DNA of 64,000 nt from Pseudomonas sp. 7P_10.2_Bac1 (GTDB lineage: Bacteria; Pseudomonadota; Gammaproteobacteria; Pseudomonadales; Pseudomonadaceae): assembly GCF_025465935.1 (NCBI RefSeq), contig NZ_JANLNV010000085.1, forward strand, positions 110,409 to 174,408, read 5' to 3'. Below, piece by piece: positions 1-10,300 of the stretch (position 1 is its first letter; each line of letters opens with the position of its first letter). Below the pieces are notes generated by a model. The model was given only the letters and a program-made list of their open reading frames with translations, ran no database searches and was not told the DNA's origin. A program made the position numbers and the translations under genes.

Positions 1-1037
1 CCCAGCGCGTGCGCAGCTACCACGAGAAACAGAAACAGGACTCCTGGAGCTATACCGAAGCCGACGGCACCGTGCTGGGGCAAAAGGTCACACCACTGGA
101 TCGCGCCGGCTTGTACGTGCCGGGCGGCAAAGCGTCGTACCCATCTTCGGTATTGATGAACGCCATTCCCGCTAAAGTGGCAGGCGTCGGTGAGGTGGTG
201 ATGGTAGTGCCAACACCGCGCGGCGAAATCAATGAACTGGTATTGGCCGCGGCCTGCATCGCCGGAGTCGACCGAGTGTTCACCATCGGTGGGGCGCAAG
301 CGGTCGCAGCGCTGGCCTACGGCACCGAAAGCGTGCCGCAAGTCGACAAAGTGGTTGGTCCGGGCAACATCTATGTGGCCACCGCCAAGCGTCATGTGTT
401 TGGCCAAGTGGGCATCGACATGATCGCTGGGCCTTCGGAAATCCTCGTGGTCTGCGACGGTCAGACTGATCCGGACTGGATCGCCATGGACCTGTTCTCC
501 CAGGCAGAGCACGACGAAGACGCGCAAGCGATTCTGGTCAGCCCGGATGCCGAGTTCCTCGACAAAGTCGCTGCCAGCATTGCCAAGCTGCTGCCGACCA
601 TGGAGCGTGCCGAGATCATCAACACCTCGATCAACGGTCGGGGGGCGCTGATTCTGGTGAATGACATGCAGCAAGCCATCGACGTCGCCAACCGTATCGC
701 CCCAGAGCACCTGGAGTTGTCGGTCGCTGATCCGCAAGCCTGGTTGCCGCAGATCCGTCACGCTGGCGCAATTTTCATGGGCCGTCACACGTCCGAAGCC
801 TTGGGCGATTACTGCGCAGGCCCCAACCACGTCTTGCCGACGTCGGGCACTGCGCGTTTCTCGTCGCCGTTGGGTGTGTACGATTTCCAGAAGCGCTCGT
901 CGATCATCTTTTGTTCGGAGCAGGGCGCTTCCGATCTGGGTAAAACCGCTTCGATCCTGGCCCGTGGCGAGTCGTTGACCGGTCACGCCCGCAGTGCTGA
1001 ATACCGGATCATCGCCGACACCGAACAGGGGCAATAA
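1..1037 (+). CDS. hisD: Histidinol dehydrogenase, 5'-truncated by the window edge
   Basis: Histidinol dehydrogenase catalyses the last two steps of histidine biosynthesis, L-histidinol to L-histidine with two NAD. The frame is open from base 3 to the stop at 1035-1037, giving about 345 codons. The family is about 440 residues long, so roughly 95 N-terminal residues lie outside the window. Visible family blocks are the SQAEHDEDAQA segment (Gln/His metal-site region), the GPNHVLPTSGTARFSSPLG block carrying the catalytic His, and the C-terminal SLTGHARSAEYR segment. hisC follows 2 bases later, so the two are co-transcribed. Any GTG or ATG near base 9 is an internal codon, not the start. The family call is secure. 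Confidence 0.96.
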   Translation, partial: QRVRSYHEKQKQDSWSYTEADGTVLGQKVTPLDRAGLYVPGGKASYPSSVLMNAIPAKVAGVGEVVMVVPTPRGEINELVLAAACIAGVDRVFTIGGAQAVAALAYGTESVPQVDKVVGPGNIYVATAKRHVFGQVGIDMIAGPSEILVVCDGQTDPDWIAMDLFSQAEHDEDAQAILVSPDAEFLDKVAASIAKLLPTMERAEIINTSINGRGALILVNDMQQAIDVANRIAPEHLELSVADPQAWLPQIRHAGAIFMGRHTSEALGDYCAGPNHVLPTSGTARFSSPLGVYDFQKRSSIIFCSEQGASDLGKTASILARGESLTGHARSAEYRIIADTEQGQ

Positions 1038-1039
1038 GC

Positions 1040-2092
1040 ATGAGCAAATTCTGGAGTTCGTTCGTTAAAGAACTGGTGCCCTACGTGCCGGGCGAGCAAC
1101 CAAAGCTGACCAAGCTGGTCAAGCTCAACACCAACGAAAACCCTTACGGGCCGTCGCCAAAAGCGCTGGCCGCGATGCAGGCCGAGGTTAACGACAACCT
1201 GCGTCTGTACCCGGACCCGAACAGTGATCTGCTCAAGCAGGCGGTGGCCGAGTATTACGGCGTACAGACCAATCAGGTGTTTCTCGGCAACGGTTCTGAT
1301 GAAGTGCTGGCCCATGTCTTCAACGGCTTGTTGCAGCACGACAAACCGCTGCTGTTTCCGGACATCAGCTACAGCTTCTACCCGGTGTACTGCGGCTTGT
1401 ATGGCATCGACTTCGAAGCGCTGCCACTGGATGAGCAGTTCCAGATCCAGCCTGCGGACTATGCGCGCCCTAATGGCGGCATTATTTTCCCCAACCCTAA
1501 CGCGCCGACGGGTTGCTTGCTGGCGTTGGACGCGGTTGAGCAGATGCTCAAGGCCAGCCCGGATTCAGTGGTTGTGGTGGACGAAGCGTACATCGACTTT
1601 GGTGGCCAGACAGCCATCTCGCTGGTGGACCGTTACCCGAACCTGCTGGTGACCCAAACCCTGTCCAAATCGCGCTCGTTGGCCGGTTTGCGGGTGGGCC
1701 TGGCAGTGGGCCACCCGGATCTGATCGAAGCGCTGGAACGGATCAAAAACAGCTTCAACTCCTACCCACTCGACCGTATCGCCATCGCCGGCGCGGCCGC
1801 GGCGTTTGCCGATCGTGAGTACTTCGCACAGACCTGCCAAGCGGTCATCGACAGCCGCGAACAAGTGGTCAGTCAGTTGAAGGCATTGGGTTTTGAAGTG
1901 TTGCCGTCGGCGGCGAACTTTATCTTCGCTCGCCACCCTGAGCACGATGCGGCAGCACTGGCGGTCAAATTGCGTGAACAGGGCGTGATCGTGCGTCACT
2001 TCAAGCAACTGCGGATCGCCCAGTTCCTGCGCATCACCATCGGCACGCCCGAGCAGAACGCAGCGCTGATCGAAGGCTTGTCAGATATTTAA
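1040..2092 (+). CDS. hisC: Histidinol-phosphate aminotransferase
   Basis: PLP-dependent aminotransferase (class II, fold type I) converting imidazole-acetol phosphate and glutamate to histidinol phosphate in histidine biosynthesis. It has 350 residues, the normal family length. Visible blocks: KLNTNENPYGPS near the N-terminus, the FLGNGSDEVL cofactor-binding loop, the VVVDEAYIDFG Asp/Tyr block, and the SKSRSLAGLRVG block with the presumed Schiff-base Lys at residue 210. The ATG lies 2 bases after the hisD stop, so it is probably translated from the same mRNA. In P. aeruginosa this hisD-hisC pair is followed by algW in reverse orientation, exactly as here. A REP element sits just after the stop. 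Confidence 0.96.
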   Translation: MSKFWSSFVKELVPYVPGEQPKLTKLVKLNTNENPYGPSPKALAAMQAEVNDNLRLYPDPNSDLLKQAVAEYYGVQTNQVFLGNGSDEVLAHVFNGLLQHDKPLLFPDISYSFYPVYCGLYGIDFEALPLDEQFQIQPADYARPNGGIIFPNPNAPTGCLLALDAVEQMLKASPDSVVVVDEAYIDFGGQTAISLVDRYPNLLVTQTLSKSRSLAGLRVGLAVGHPDLIEALERIKNSFNSYPLDRIAIAGAAAAFADREYFAQTCQAVIDSREQVVSQLKALGFEVLPSAANFIFARHPEHDAAALAVKLREQGVIVRHFKQLRIAQFLRITIGTPEQNAALIEGLSDI

Positions 2093-2110
2093 AGCTTCAC
2101 GCAACCTGGT

Positions 2111-2173
2111 GTAGGAGCGAGCTTGTCTTGCGATCTTTTGATTTTTAAAAGATCGCGAAACAAGCTCGCTCCG
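2111..2173. repeat. REP-type inverted repeat (copy 1)
   Basis: Arms GTAGGAGCGAGCTTG and CAAGCTCGCTCC flank an inner GCGATCTTTTGAT...AAAAGATCGCG hairpin. The same unit recurs at 4222, 17165, 30131, 35321, 40860, 60591 and 63941. This copy lies between the convergent hisC and algW 3' ends, a typical REP position, and could act as a transcript-end hairpin. Confidence 0.9.
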
Positions 2174-2186
2174 TCAGGTTTGGTGT

Positions 2187-3344
2187 TTATTTCTCAGGGT
2201 GTGCTGGTTGTTCCTGCTGCGGGCGCAGGCCGACTTCGGCGGTGAGCTTCAGCTCTTTGCCATTGCGCAGTACCTGAATCGCAACCTTGTCCGAAGGCTT
2301 GATCCGCGCGACCTGGTTCATTGAGCGACGACCGTCGTTGGCCGGTTCGCCATCAATGCTCAGAATCACATCACCCAACTGCATACCGGCTTTTTGCGCC
2401 GGGCCATCACGGAAAATGCCCGCCACGACAATCCCTGGTCGGCCATTCATGCCAAACGACTCTGCCAGATCCGGCGTCAGCGACTGCACCTCGATCCCCA
2501 GCCAGCCGCGAATGACCTGGCCGTGTTCGATGATCGACTTCATGACCTCCATTGCCAGATTGATAGGGATGGCGAAGCCGATCCCTTGGGAACCGCCTGA
2601 CTCCGAGAAAATGGCGGTGTTGATCCCGGTCAGGTTGCCATTGGCGTCCACCAGCGCGCCGCCCGAGTTGCCGGGGTTGATCGCGGCATCGGTCTGGATG
2701 AAGTCTTCGTAGTTGTTCAGGCCCAACTGGTTGCGCCCCGTGGCACTGATGATGCCCATGGTGGTGGTTTGCCCCACGCCAAACGGGTTGCCGATAGCCA
2801 GCGCGATGTCGCCGATGCGCAAGGCGTCAGAGCGGCCAATGGTGATCGAGGGCAGGTTTTTCAGGTCAATCTTGAGCACGGCCAGGTCGGTTTCAGGGTC
2901 GCTGCCGATCATGCGGGCCAGGGTTTCGCGACCGTCCTTGAGTGCCACGACAATCTGGTCGGCGCCGGCAACGACGTGGTTATTGGTCAGCAAATAGCCT
3001 TCCGGGCTCATGATGACGCCCGAGCCGAGACTCGATTCCATGCGCTTTTGCTTGGGAGCGTTGTTGCCGAAAAAACGTCGGAACTGTGGGTCTTCAAACA
3101 GCGGGCTGGCGTTCTTGTTCACCACTTTGGTGGTGTAAAGGTTCGCCACCGCAGGTGCTGCGCGGGTCACGGCGTCGGCATAGGTCACCGGGCCTTGCTG
3201 CACATAGGTGGTGCGCGGGGCTTGTTGCAGATTAACGTCCAGCGTCGGCAAGCCAACCCATTCCGGGTAACGTTGAATAATCAGCAGAGCGATAAGCACG
3301 CCGGCCAGCAGTGGCCAGCCAAAAAAACGCAAAGCCTTGAACAT
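2187..3344 (-). CDS. algW: AlgW, DegS-like periplasmic serine protease
   Basis: Membrane-anchored HtrA/DegS-family protease that starts regulated proteolysis of the anti-sigma factor MucA in envelope stress. Here it is 385 aa: an N-terminal anchor (about residues 7-23, hydrophobic), a trypsin-like domain, and a C-terminal PDZ domain (about 265-370). With the start at 3344 the triad falls at His123 (TNNHVV), Asp153 (DPETDLAV) and Ser227 (GNSGGAL), the numbering I recall for P. aeruginosa AlgW, which supports this start. AGGATT lies about 9 bases upstream of this ATG. The in-frame ATGs at 3377 and 3374 have no ribosome-binding site. It is convergent with hisC and divergent from the nif3 gene, about 100 bp away. 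Confidence 0.93.
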   Translation of the reverse strand: MFKALRFFGWPLLAGVLIALLIIQRYPEWVGLPTLDVNLQQAPRTTYVQQGPVTYADAVTRAAPAVANLYTTKVVNKNASPLFEDPQFRRFFGNNAPKQKRMESSLGSGVIMSPEGYLLTNNHVVAGADQIVVALKDGRETLARMIGSDPETDLAVLKIDLKNLPSITIGRSDALRIGDIALAIGNPFGVGQTTTMGIISATGRNQLGLNNYEDFIQTDAAINPGNSGGALVDANGNLTGINTAIFSESGGSQGIGFAIPINLAMEVMKSIIEHGQVIRGWLGIEVQSLTPDLAESFGMNGRPGIVVAGIFRDGPAQKAGMQLGDVILSIDGEPANDGRRSMNQVARIKPSDKVAIQVLRNGKELKLTAEVGLRPQQEQPAHPEK

Positions 3345-3446
3345 TGAACTTAATCCTGAAGGTTGCAGAGCCATCATGACGGCCCATAATGGCGGCCATT
3401 ATACGAGTGCCCGAGCGCCTCTGAACGCTATATTTAGGAGTCTTTT

Positions 3447-4205
3447 ATGGCTGTCGCCCTGAGCACGCTGGTACAAGAAGCAAATCGTTACCTGAACAGC
3501 GCTGCAATCAGCGATTACTGCCCCAATGGCCTGCAGGTCGAAGGCCGCCCGCAAGTATTGCGAATTGTTAGCGGGGTCACCGCCAGCCAGGCGTTGCTGG
3601 ACGCCGCTGTCGAAGCTGAGGCCGATCTGGTCCTGGTGCATCACGGTTACTTCTGGAAAGGCGAAGACCCGTGTGTCACCGGCATGAAGCAGCGCCGTCT
3701 GAAAACCCTGCTCAAGCACGATATCAGCTTGTTGGCTTACCACTTGCCGCTCGACCTGCACCCTGATGTGGGGAATAACGTGCAATTGGCGCGGCAACTG
3801 GAAATCACCGTCGAAGGCCCGCTGGACCCGGCCAACCACAAAGTGGTGGGGTTGGTAGGCTCACTGGCCGAACCGATGACCGCGCGGGACTTTGCCCGTC
3901 GCGTTCAAGAAGCGCTCGGTCGTGAGCCGCTGCTGATTGAAGGCAGCGAAATGATCCGTCGTGTGGGCTGGTGCACGGGCGGTGGCCAGGGCTATATCGA
4001 CCAGGCGGTGCTGGCCGGTGTCGACCTGTACTTGAGTGGCGAAGCGTCTGAGCAAACCTTCCACAGTGCGCGGGAAAACGACATCAGCTTCATCGCCGCC
4101 GGCCATCACGCCACTGAGCGCTACGGCGTACAGGCGCTGGGCGATTACCTGGCGCGGCGCTTTGCCCTGGAACACTTGTTCATCGATTGCCCGAACCCGA
4201 TTTAA
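3447..4205 (+). CDS. Nif3-family dinuclear metal-centre protein (YbgI-like)
   Basis: Member of the Nif3/YbgI family, hexameric toroids with a dinuclear metal site; GTP cyclohydrolase I type 2-like and hydrolase roles have been proposed but not settled. It has 252 residues, normal for the bacterial short form without the inserted middle domain. The family metal-binding His motifs are visible as VLVHHGYFWKGEDP (about residue 67) and, near the C-terminus, SGEASEQTFHSARE and AAGHHATERYGVQALG. AGGAG lies a few bases upstream of the ATG. It is divergent from algW and stands alone before a REP element. In P. aeruginosa the same gene sits between algW and cysD. Confidence 0.9.
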   Translation: MAVALSTLVQEANRYLNSAAISDYCPNGLQVEGRPQVLRIVSGVTASQALLDAAVEAEADLVLVHHGYFWKGEDPCVTGMKQRRLKTLLKHDISLLAYHLPLDLHPDVGNNVQLARQLEITVEGPLDPANHKVVGLVGSLAEPMTARDFARRVQEALGREPLLIEGSEMIRRVGWCTGGGQGYIDQAVLAGVDLYLSGEASEQTFHSARENDISFIAAGHHATERYGVQALGDYLARRFALEHLFIDCPNPI

Positions 4206-4221
4206 CCCACATCTCCAATGT

Positions 4222-4287
4222 GTAGGCGCGAGCTTGCCTGGCGATCTTTTGATCTTGCAAAAGCTCGCAAGGCAAGCTCGCTCCTGC
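4222..4287. repeat. REP-type inverted repeat (copy 2)
   Basis: Arms TGTAGGCGCGAGCTTGCC and GGCAAGCTCGCTCCTGCA around GCGATCTTTTGATC, the same family as copy 1. It lies immediately 3' of the nif3 gene and upstream of the cysD leader. Confidence 0.88.
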
Positions 4288-4339
4288 AGGAGGACGGTCA
4301 AACCTGACGATCTATTCTTAGATCGTTTAGGTCTACCCG

Positions 4340-4362
4340 GCGCCCTCAATAGAAGAGGGCGC
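4340..4362 (+). promoter_or_regulatory. Hairpin in the cysD leader
   Basis: Perfect 8-bp inverted repeat GCGCCCTC / GAGGGCGC with a 7-base loop, 66 bases before the cysD ATG. No U-tract follows on the plus strand, so it is not a standard terminator. It could be a leader structure or mark the end of an upstream transcript. Its role is unknown. Confidence 0.35.
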
Positions 4363-4428
4363 TGTGCTAGCATTTGCCCCTCGAACACGGCCCGCAGGCC
4401 GTTAATAAGATAGTTTTCGTGAGTAGCC

Positions 4429-5346
4429 ATGGTCGACAAACTGACGCACCTGAAACAGTTGGAGGCGGAGAGCATCCATATCATTCGCGAGGTGGCCGCC
4501 GAGTTCGATAACCCGGTGATGCTGTACTCCATTGGTAAAGATTCTGCCGTAATGCTGCACCTTGCTCGCAAGGCGTTTTTCCCTGGCAAGCTGCCGTTTC
4601 CGGTGATGCATGTCGATACCCAGTGGAAATTCCAGGAGATGTACCGCTTTCGCGACAAGATGGTTGCCGAGCTGGGCTTGGACCTGATCACTCACGTAAA
4701 CCCGGACGGCGTGGCACAAGGGATCAACCCTTTCACCCACGGCAGCGCCAAGCACACCGACATCATGAAAACCGAAGGCCTCAAGCAGGCGCTGGACAAG
4801 CACGGCTTTGATGCCGCTTTCGGTGGAGCACGTCGCGACGAAGAAAAGTCCCGCGCTAAAGAACGCGTGTACTCCTTCCGTGACAGCAAGCACCGCTGGG
4901 ACCCGAAAAACCAGCGCCCCGAGTTGTGGAATGTCTACAACGGCAACGTCAACAAAGGCGAGTCGATTCGCGTGTTCCCGTTGTCGAACTGGACCGAACT
5001 CGATATCTGGCAGTACATCTACCTTGAAGGCATCCCGATCGTGCCGCTGTACTTCGCGGCAGAACGTGACGTCATCGAGAAGAACGGCACCCTGATCATG
5101 ATTGACGACGACCGCATCCTTGAGCACCTGTCTGATGAAGACAAGGCGCGCATCGTCAAGAAAAAGGTCCGTTTCCGTACGCTTGGCTGCTACCCGCTGA
5201 CCGGCGCGGTGGAGTCCGAGGCGCAAACCCTGACCGACATCATCCAGGAAATGCTCCTGACGCGAACTTCCGAGCGCCAGGGCCGAGTCATCGATCACGA
5301 TGGCGCAGGCTCGATGGAAGATAAAAAACGTCAAGGTTATTTCTAA
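4429..5346 (+). CDS. cysD: Sulfate adenylyltransferase subunit 2
   Basis: Small catalytic subunit of ATP sulfurylase, making adenosine 5'-phosphosulfate from sulfate and ATP. It works as a heterodimer with the CysN GTPase. It has 305 aa, full length. The PP-loop SIGKDSAVMLHLARK (residues about 31-45) marks the ATP-pyrophosphatase fold. Further PAPS-reductase-family blocks are MHVDTQWKF, GGARRDEEKSRAKER and FPLSNWTELDIWQYI. cysNC follows after 9 bases, so the two form an operon. The cysD ribosome-binding site is weak (GTGAGTAGCC). Confidence 0.96.
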   Translation: MVDKLTHLKQLEAESIHIIREVAAEFDNPVMLYSIGKDSAVMLHLARKAFFPGKLPFPVMHVDTQWKFQEMYRFRDKMVAELGLDLITHVNPDGVAQGINPFTHGSAKHTDIMKTEGLKQALDKHGFDAAFGGARRDEEKSRAKERVYSFRDSKHRWDPKNQRPELWNVYNGNVNKGESIRVFPLSNWTELDIWQYIYLEGIPIVPLYFAAERDVIEKNGTLIMIDDDRILEHLSDEDKARIVKKKVRFRTLGCYPLTGAVESEAQTLTDIIQEMLLTRTSERQGRVIDHDGAGSMEDKKRQGYF

Positions 5347-5355
5347 GGGGTTGTC

Positions 5356-7254
5356 ATGTCGCACGTATCTGATTTGATCAGCGAGGACATCCTCGCCTAC
5401 CTGGGCCAGCACGAGCGCAAAGAGATGTTGCGCTTCCTGACCTGCGGCAACGTCGATGACGGTAAGAGCACCCTGATCGGGCGCCTGCTGCACGACTCCA
5501 AGATGATCTATGAAGACCATCTGGAAGCCATTACCCGCGACTCTAAAAAGAGCGGCACGACCGGCGATGACATCGACCTGGCGCTGCTGGTCGATGGCCT
5601 GCAAGCCGAGCGCGAGCAGGGCATCACCATTGACGTGGCGTACCGTTATTTCTCGACGGCCAAGCGCAAGTTCATCATTGCCGATACCCCGGGCCATGAG
5701 CAGTACACCCGCAACATGGCCACCGGTGCGTCCACCTGTGACCTGGCGATCATTCTGGTGGATGCCCGCTACGGCGTGCAGACCCAAACCCGTCGTCACA
5801 GCTTTATCGCCTCGTTACTGGGCATCAAGCACATCGTAGTGGCCATCAACAAGATGGACCTCAAAAACTTCGACGAAGGTGTATTCGAGTCGATCAAGGC
5901 CGATTACCTGAAGTTCGCCGAAGGCTTGAAAATGAAGCCTTCCAGCCTGCATTTCGTGCCGATGTCCGCCCTTAAAGGCGACAACGTGGTGAACAAGTCC
6001 GAACGCTCGCCGTGGTACACCGGCCAGTCGCTGATGGAAATCCTCGAAACCGTTGAAGTCGCGGCCGACCGCAACCTCACCGACCTGCGTTTCCCGGTTC
6101 AATACGTCAACCGTCCGAACCTGAACTTCCGTGGTTTTGCCGGTACGCTGGCCAGCGGCATTGTGCACAAGGGCGACGAGATCGTAGTGCTGCCGTCGGG
6201 TAAAAGCAGCCGCGTTAAATCCATCGTCACCTTTGAAGGTGAACTGGAGCAGGCAGGCCCGGGTCAGGCGATCACGCTGACCATGGAAGACGAGATCGAT
6301 ATCTCCCGTGGCGACTTGCTGGTGCATGCCGACAACGTCCCACAGGTGACCGATAACTTCGAAGCCATGCTGGTGTGGATGGCAGAAGAGCCGATGCTGC
6401 CGGGCAAGAAGTACGACATCAAGCGGGCAACCAGCTATGTACCGGGCTCGATTGCCAGCATCGTCAACAAAGTCGATGTGAACACCCTCGAAGAAGGCCC
6501 GGCCAGCGCGCTGCAACTGAACGAGATCGGCAAGGTCAAGATCAGCCTCGACGCACCGATTGCCCTGGACGGCTACGACAGCAATCGCACCACCGGGTCG
6601 TTCATCATTATCGACCGCTTGACCAACGGCACCGTCGGCGCGGGCATGATCATTGCCTCGCCGGTGGGGCATGGCAACGCGACGCATCACGGTGAGCTGG
6701 CGCACGTGACCACCCAAGAGCGTGCCCAGCGCTTTGGCCAACAACCGGCGACCGTTTTGTTCAGCGGCTTGTCCGGCGCAGGCAAAAGCACATTGGCCTA
6801 CGCGGTAGAGCGCAAGCTGTTCGACATGGGCCGTGCGGTGTTCGTCCTGGATGGTCAGAACCTGCGCCATGACCTGAACAAAGGTCTGCCACAGGATCGT
6901 GCGGGCCGTACCGAGAACTGGCGTCGAGCCGCCCACGTGGCGCGTCAATTCAACGAAGCGGGTTTGCTGACCCTGGCCGCTTTCGTGGCGCCGGATGCGG
7001 AAGGCCGCGAACAGGCCAAGGCGCTGATCGGTGATGACCGCCTGCTGACCGTCTATGTGCAGGCATCCCCAGCCGTGTGCGCCGAGCGTGATCCGCAAGG
7101 TCTGTACGCCGCGGGTGGCGACAACATCCCGGGCGAATCTTTCCCGTATGACGTGCCGTTGAATGCCGATCTGGTGGTCGACACTCAAGCCCTCACCGTC
7201 GAAGAAGGCGTCAAGTTGGTGCTGGACCTGTTGCGTCAACGCGGCGCGATTTAA
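5356..7254 (+). CDS. cysNC: Fused sulfate adenylyltransferase GTPase subunit / APS kinase
   Basis: Bifunctional 632-aa protein. The N-terminal part (about 1-440) is the EF-Tu-like CysN GTPase that drives ATP sulfurylase: P-loop GNVDDGKST near residue 32, then DTPGHEQYTRNM (G3) and NKMD (G4). The C-terminal part (about 460-632) is APS kinase (CysC), which phosphorylates APS to PAPS: P-loop GLSGAGKST near residue 471, FVLDGQNLRHDL, and the family Arg/Asn segment RTENWRR. The fusion is usual in Pseudomonas and Xanthomonas. It forms an operon with cysD, and a bidirectional terminator follows at 7291. cysZ at 18.6 kb is a distant partner in sulfate supply. Confidence 0.96.
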   Translation: MSHVSDLISEDILAYLGQHERKEMLRFLTCGNVDDGKSTLIGRLLHDSKMIYEDHLEAITRDSKKSGTTGDDIDLALLVDGLQAEREQGITIDVAYRYFSTAKRKFIIADTPGHEQYTRNMATGASTCDLAIILVDARYGVQTQTRRHSFIASLLGIKHIVVAINKMDLKNFDEGVFESIKADYLKFAEGLKMKPSSLHFVPMSALKGDNVVNKSERSPWYTGQSLMEILETVEVAADRNLTDLRFPVQYVNRPNLNFRGFAGTLASGIVHKGDEIVVLPSGKSSRVKSIVTFEGELEQAGPGQAITLTMEDEIDISRGDLLVHADNVPQVTDNFEAMLVWMAEEPMLPGKKYDIKRATSYVPGSIASIVNKVDVNTLEEGPASALQLNEIGKVKISLDAPIALDGYDSNRTTGSFIIIDRLTNGTVGAGMIIASPVGHGNATHHGELAHVTTQERAQRFGQQPATVLFSGLSGAGKSTLAYAVERKLFDMGRAVFVLDGQNLRHDLNKGLPQDRAGRTENWRRAAHVARQFNEAGLLTLAAFVAPDAEGREQAKALIGDDRLLTVYVQASPAVCAERDPQGLYAAGGDNIPGESFPYDVPLNADLVVDTQALTVEEGVKLVLDLLRQRGAI

Positions 7255-7260
7255 CAGGGC

Positions 7261-7290
7261 AGCGGCAAACTTTTAGCTTCAAGCTGCAAG
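7261..7290. repeat. Short AGCTTCAAGCTGCAAG repeat (copy 1)
   Basis: The tract AGCGGCAAACTTTTAGCTTCAAGCTGCAAG shares its AGCGGCAA and AGCTTCAAGCTGCAAG parts with positions 36680-36702. Both copies lie directly 3' of a gene. This resembles a second class of small Pseudomonas intergenic repeat, distinct from the REP family. Confidence 0.6.
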
Positions 7291-7330
7291 AAAAAACCCG
7301 TCACCGGTAAATGGGAGACGGGTTTTTTTT
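7291..7330. terminator. Bidirectional intrinsic terminator between cysNC and the LRR-NEL gene
   Basis: AAAAAACCCGTC ... GACGGGTTTTTTTT: an AACCCGTC/GACGGGTT stem with a T-run on the plus strand and an A-run 5' of the stem. It can therefore end transcripts from cysNC (plus) and from the long reverse-strand gene ending at 7395. Confidence 0.9.
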
Positions 7331-7394
7331 GTGCCTGGTAAATGTTCTGGAGGGGGATGCACGATCTATTCAATTGCACCCGTTATAAGCTCAC

Positions 7395-10300
7395 TCAATG
7401 TGGCAACGGCGCGGGGAAGCGTGTGGATGTTTTAGTCAGGGCCCATGCATCGATCGCTGCATCCATTTGGTTGCGAATCTCGGCTACCCGACGCAAGTAA
7501 CGTGCGCTGTTCATATCGGGTGACTTACGTAACAACTCATTCAATTGCTCAAAATACGGGGAGGTAAGCCCCGAAAATTCGTCTGGGCTTTTGCTGATCA
7601 AGTAGTTACGCCAAAACTCGGCGGTACTGACAAACTCGCTCAAGGCTGCCGTCTTTTCAATCACGTCTACCCGTGCCTTTGCAGTATCGAGATTGGCTTG
7701 TGTGACACCGGCAAGGACTGTGAACGTCATGCTCTTAGGTTGCCCTGGCAACTCAAGCGCATCTGCTAAACCGATGCGATAGGCCAAAAGAATTTCAAGC
7801 TCATCCGGTGCTTGTCCGCCTTCGACCAGCCGTGCAGCAAAATCCTCTGCGGCGATTTTGCTCACCTGCTCTAATCTGAACAACTTTGTTCCCAGTTTTA
7901 AAAGTTCAGACTCTTGGGGCGGCTTGTCTGAGGTCAGTTTTGCCAACTCCATTTGCACTTCCATCTCACTGAAAACGATTGCCACACTATCGATGCAACT
8001 GCGCGGCGCCGCCGCTACATCCATAAGGACGCGTCGCAATGTTTCGTTTTCATTAGCCACTTCAATCATTTCCCAGACACGACGACTGAGGTCTTGGCGG
8101 ACCCGTTGAGCATCTGCCGACGCGGTCAAACGACTGAGCACTGTAAAAAAGTCATCGGACGCCGAATCGGTTCTCAGGGTATTCCACAGCAGTTCGCGAC
8201 GGTTCAGCTCATGGCTGGTGATTCCAGCTGTCCAAAACTCGAATGCGGCCGCTTCACTCATCAACTGCTCACTGTTGATACCCATGCTACTGCCGCCTTG
8301 AAGGGCGTAACGTGCGAGACGTAATCGACTGGCGGGTGATAACGGGTTACCCGGCAAGGAAATATTACGTGTGACTGAAGCAGGCGCCTGATAAACCAGT
8401 TCGGGGATGTCGACAATCTGGTTTTCACGCAAATCGGCGAGTTCAAGCAGAGGCCGCGAAACCAAGCCTTCAGGCCATACAGCTATCCAGGTGCGGCGTA
8501 AGTACACACGGCGTAAGGCCGGCAGGTTTCTGAGATCGAGCAACGCCCCTAACAAGTTGTCATTCAAGTTGAGCATCTCAAGGGTACTTAATGAACTCAG
8601 TATCGAAACATCGTCTGCGGTCAAATACAGTAAGTTTCGCGCCATGGACACACTGCGCAACTTGGGCATTTGCTGCAATTGTGCGGGAAGATGATCCATT
8701 CGATTGTTGTCCATCTGCAAGGACACCAAGCCCGTGAATTGCGCCAGAAAATCATCTGCGGTTTCTCTACAGTCCATGTTATTGAGGTTCAACTCACCGA
8801 TATGAGTGAAGTCGACATTAGTCGGAAATGTTGGCAACTTCGCTACCCGCAAGCCATCCAGACTCAAACTGAACACTCGGTTGGGGTTAATCCATGGCAT
8901 ATGGGCAGGATTGTTACGCCAGCTACGCTCAATCAACTTGGCCGCTTGGTATCGACTTTCCATGTAGTCATAGTTTGAAGAGGGCTGGGTGGGATAATTC
9001 TGCTTTCGCGCATCATCGATCCAGGCCTGTAAAGTCTCGCGCAATACCCGTCGCTCACGTTTGCGACCGCGTAAAAAGGTGAGCGGTTCCAAGCCACTAT
9101 CGGTCACAGACTCGAGATAGGCGTGCACGTGTTCGTCACTGAACTCAGGATAAAGATCGCGTACGCGTCTCTGTATTGAACTGGAATATCGGCCCGCATC
9201 CAGACCGCACAAAGGGTAACCCAGCTGGCCGCTGGTCATGCGTGTTGGGGCTTTGAAGCCAGGGTTGACCGGTTGCATTCCCAGCACTTGAGCGGATGCT
9301 GGGCGGTCGTGGATTGCGAGCGTGGTAATCGCTGATTTGAACGAAATCTCTTGTTCCGGTTGAGCAAAGCCCAAGGCTTGGCGCTCAGTACCTGTGAGGG
9401 AGTTGAAGATAGCGGTGGACAATGATGATTCTGGGTAGACCTCGGCAATATGGGTGCGACCGCGAGTGCTGTAACGTTGATAACCTTGATCAAGCTTGAC
9501 GATGACGCGCGTAGTGGCAAGTCGCGCATTGCCCCAGTGGTGAAGCACCTTGCCCTGTGCCGATCCTTCACGCAGCTCGAATGCGGCTGTCGAGGGCCAG
9601 TTTGGCAATTTCGTCAGGAAGTGCCGTATCAGCAATTCCGTATCGTTGTTGGCCTGAGTCTCCAGATAAAAGCCTTCAAAGGCGCGATTAAGCCGAGCGT
9701 CGTGTAAATACTCTCGTGCTTGCACCGCCAATTCGAAAGGCACTTTGGCAGTGCGTAACCTGTCACGTTGTACGTCACTGGCTGAGTCCACAATTAATTG
9801 GGTCACCGTCCTGGGCAAGCCAGAAAAGACTTTTTCTATAGGCAGTGCTTCGCCAGAGCTGGAGACATTAAAGCGCGCATACAAACGTTCAAAAACGGAG
9901 GAGCGGTTAGTGCTCGCGTAAGTGCTTAGTTTCTCTGCCAGAGCAAATATGGGTAACGGCGAGAGCGGTGTTCGGCTTCCCAATAATGCCTTCAATTGCT
10001 CTTGCGACAAGTTGGCCAACACCGTTTCCAGCACTTTGCCCTGTTTGCGCACCTCCGATGTGATTTTTATAGCGTTAGGGGTGCTTAAGAGTGCATCTGC
10101 ATGGTCATCTAGCAGCAGTAACCCTTTTTCTGCGGGCCAGCCAGACAAGGAAGGCAGCAGCAAAAGTTGCAGTTCGACCAAATGAGCTCCGCTGTATTGA
10201 TCGTTATTCATTTGCTCGATAAAGGTACTTATTTCCCGATCAATTTCGAATCGGCGCAAACTGACTTTCAGCAATGGCGGAGGTGCCAGGCTGTCCAGAT

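Noticed and set aside
4402..5799. Long minus-strand open frame (465 codons) opposite cysD-cysNC
   Set aside because: It lies entirely antisense to two clear enzymes, has His/Val/Gln-rich composition typical of the complement of G+C-rich coding, and matches no family. The same applies to 5815-7239 (minus) and 13612-15111 (plus, opposite pta).
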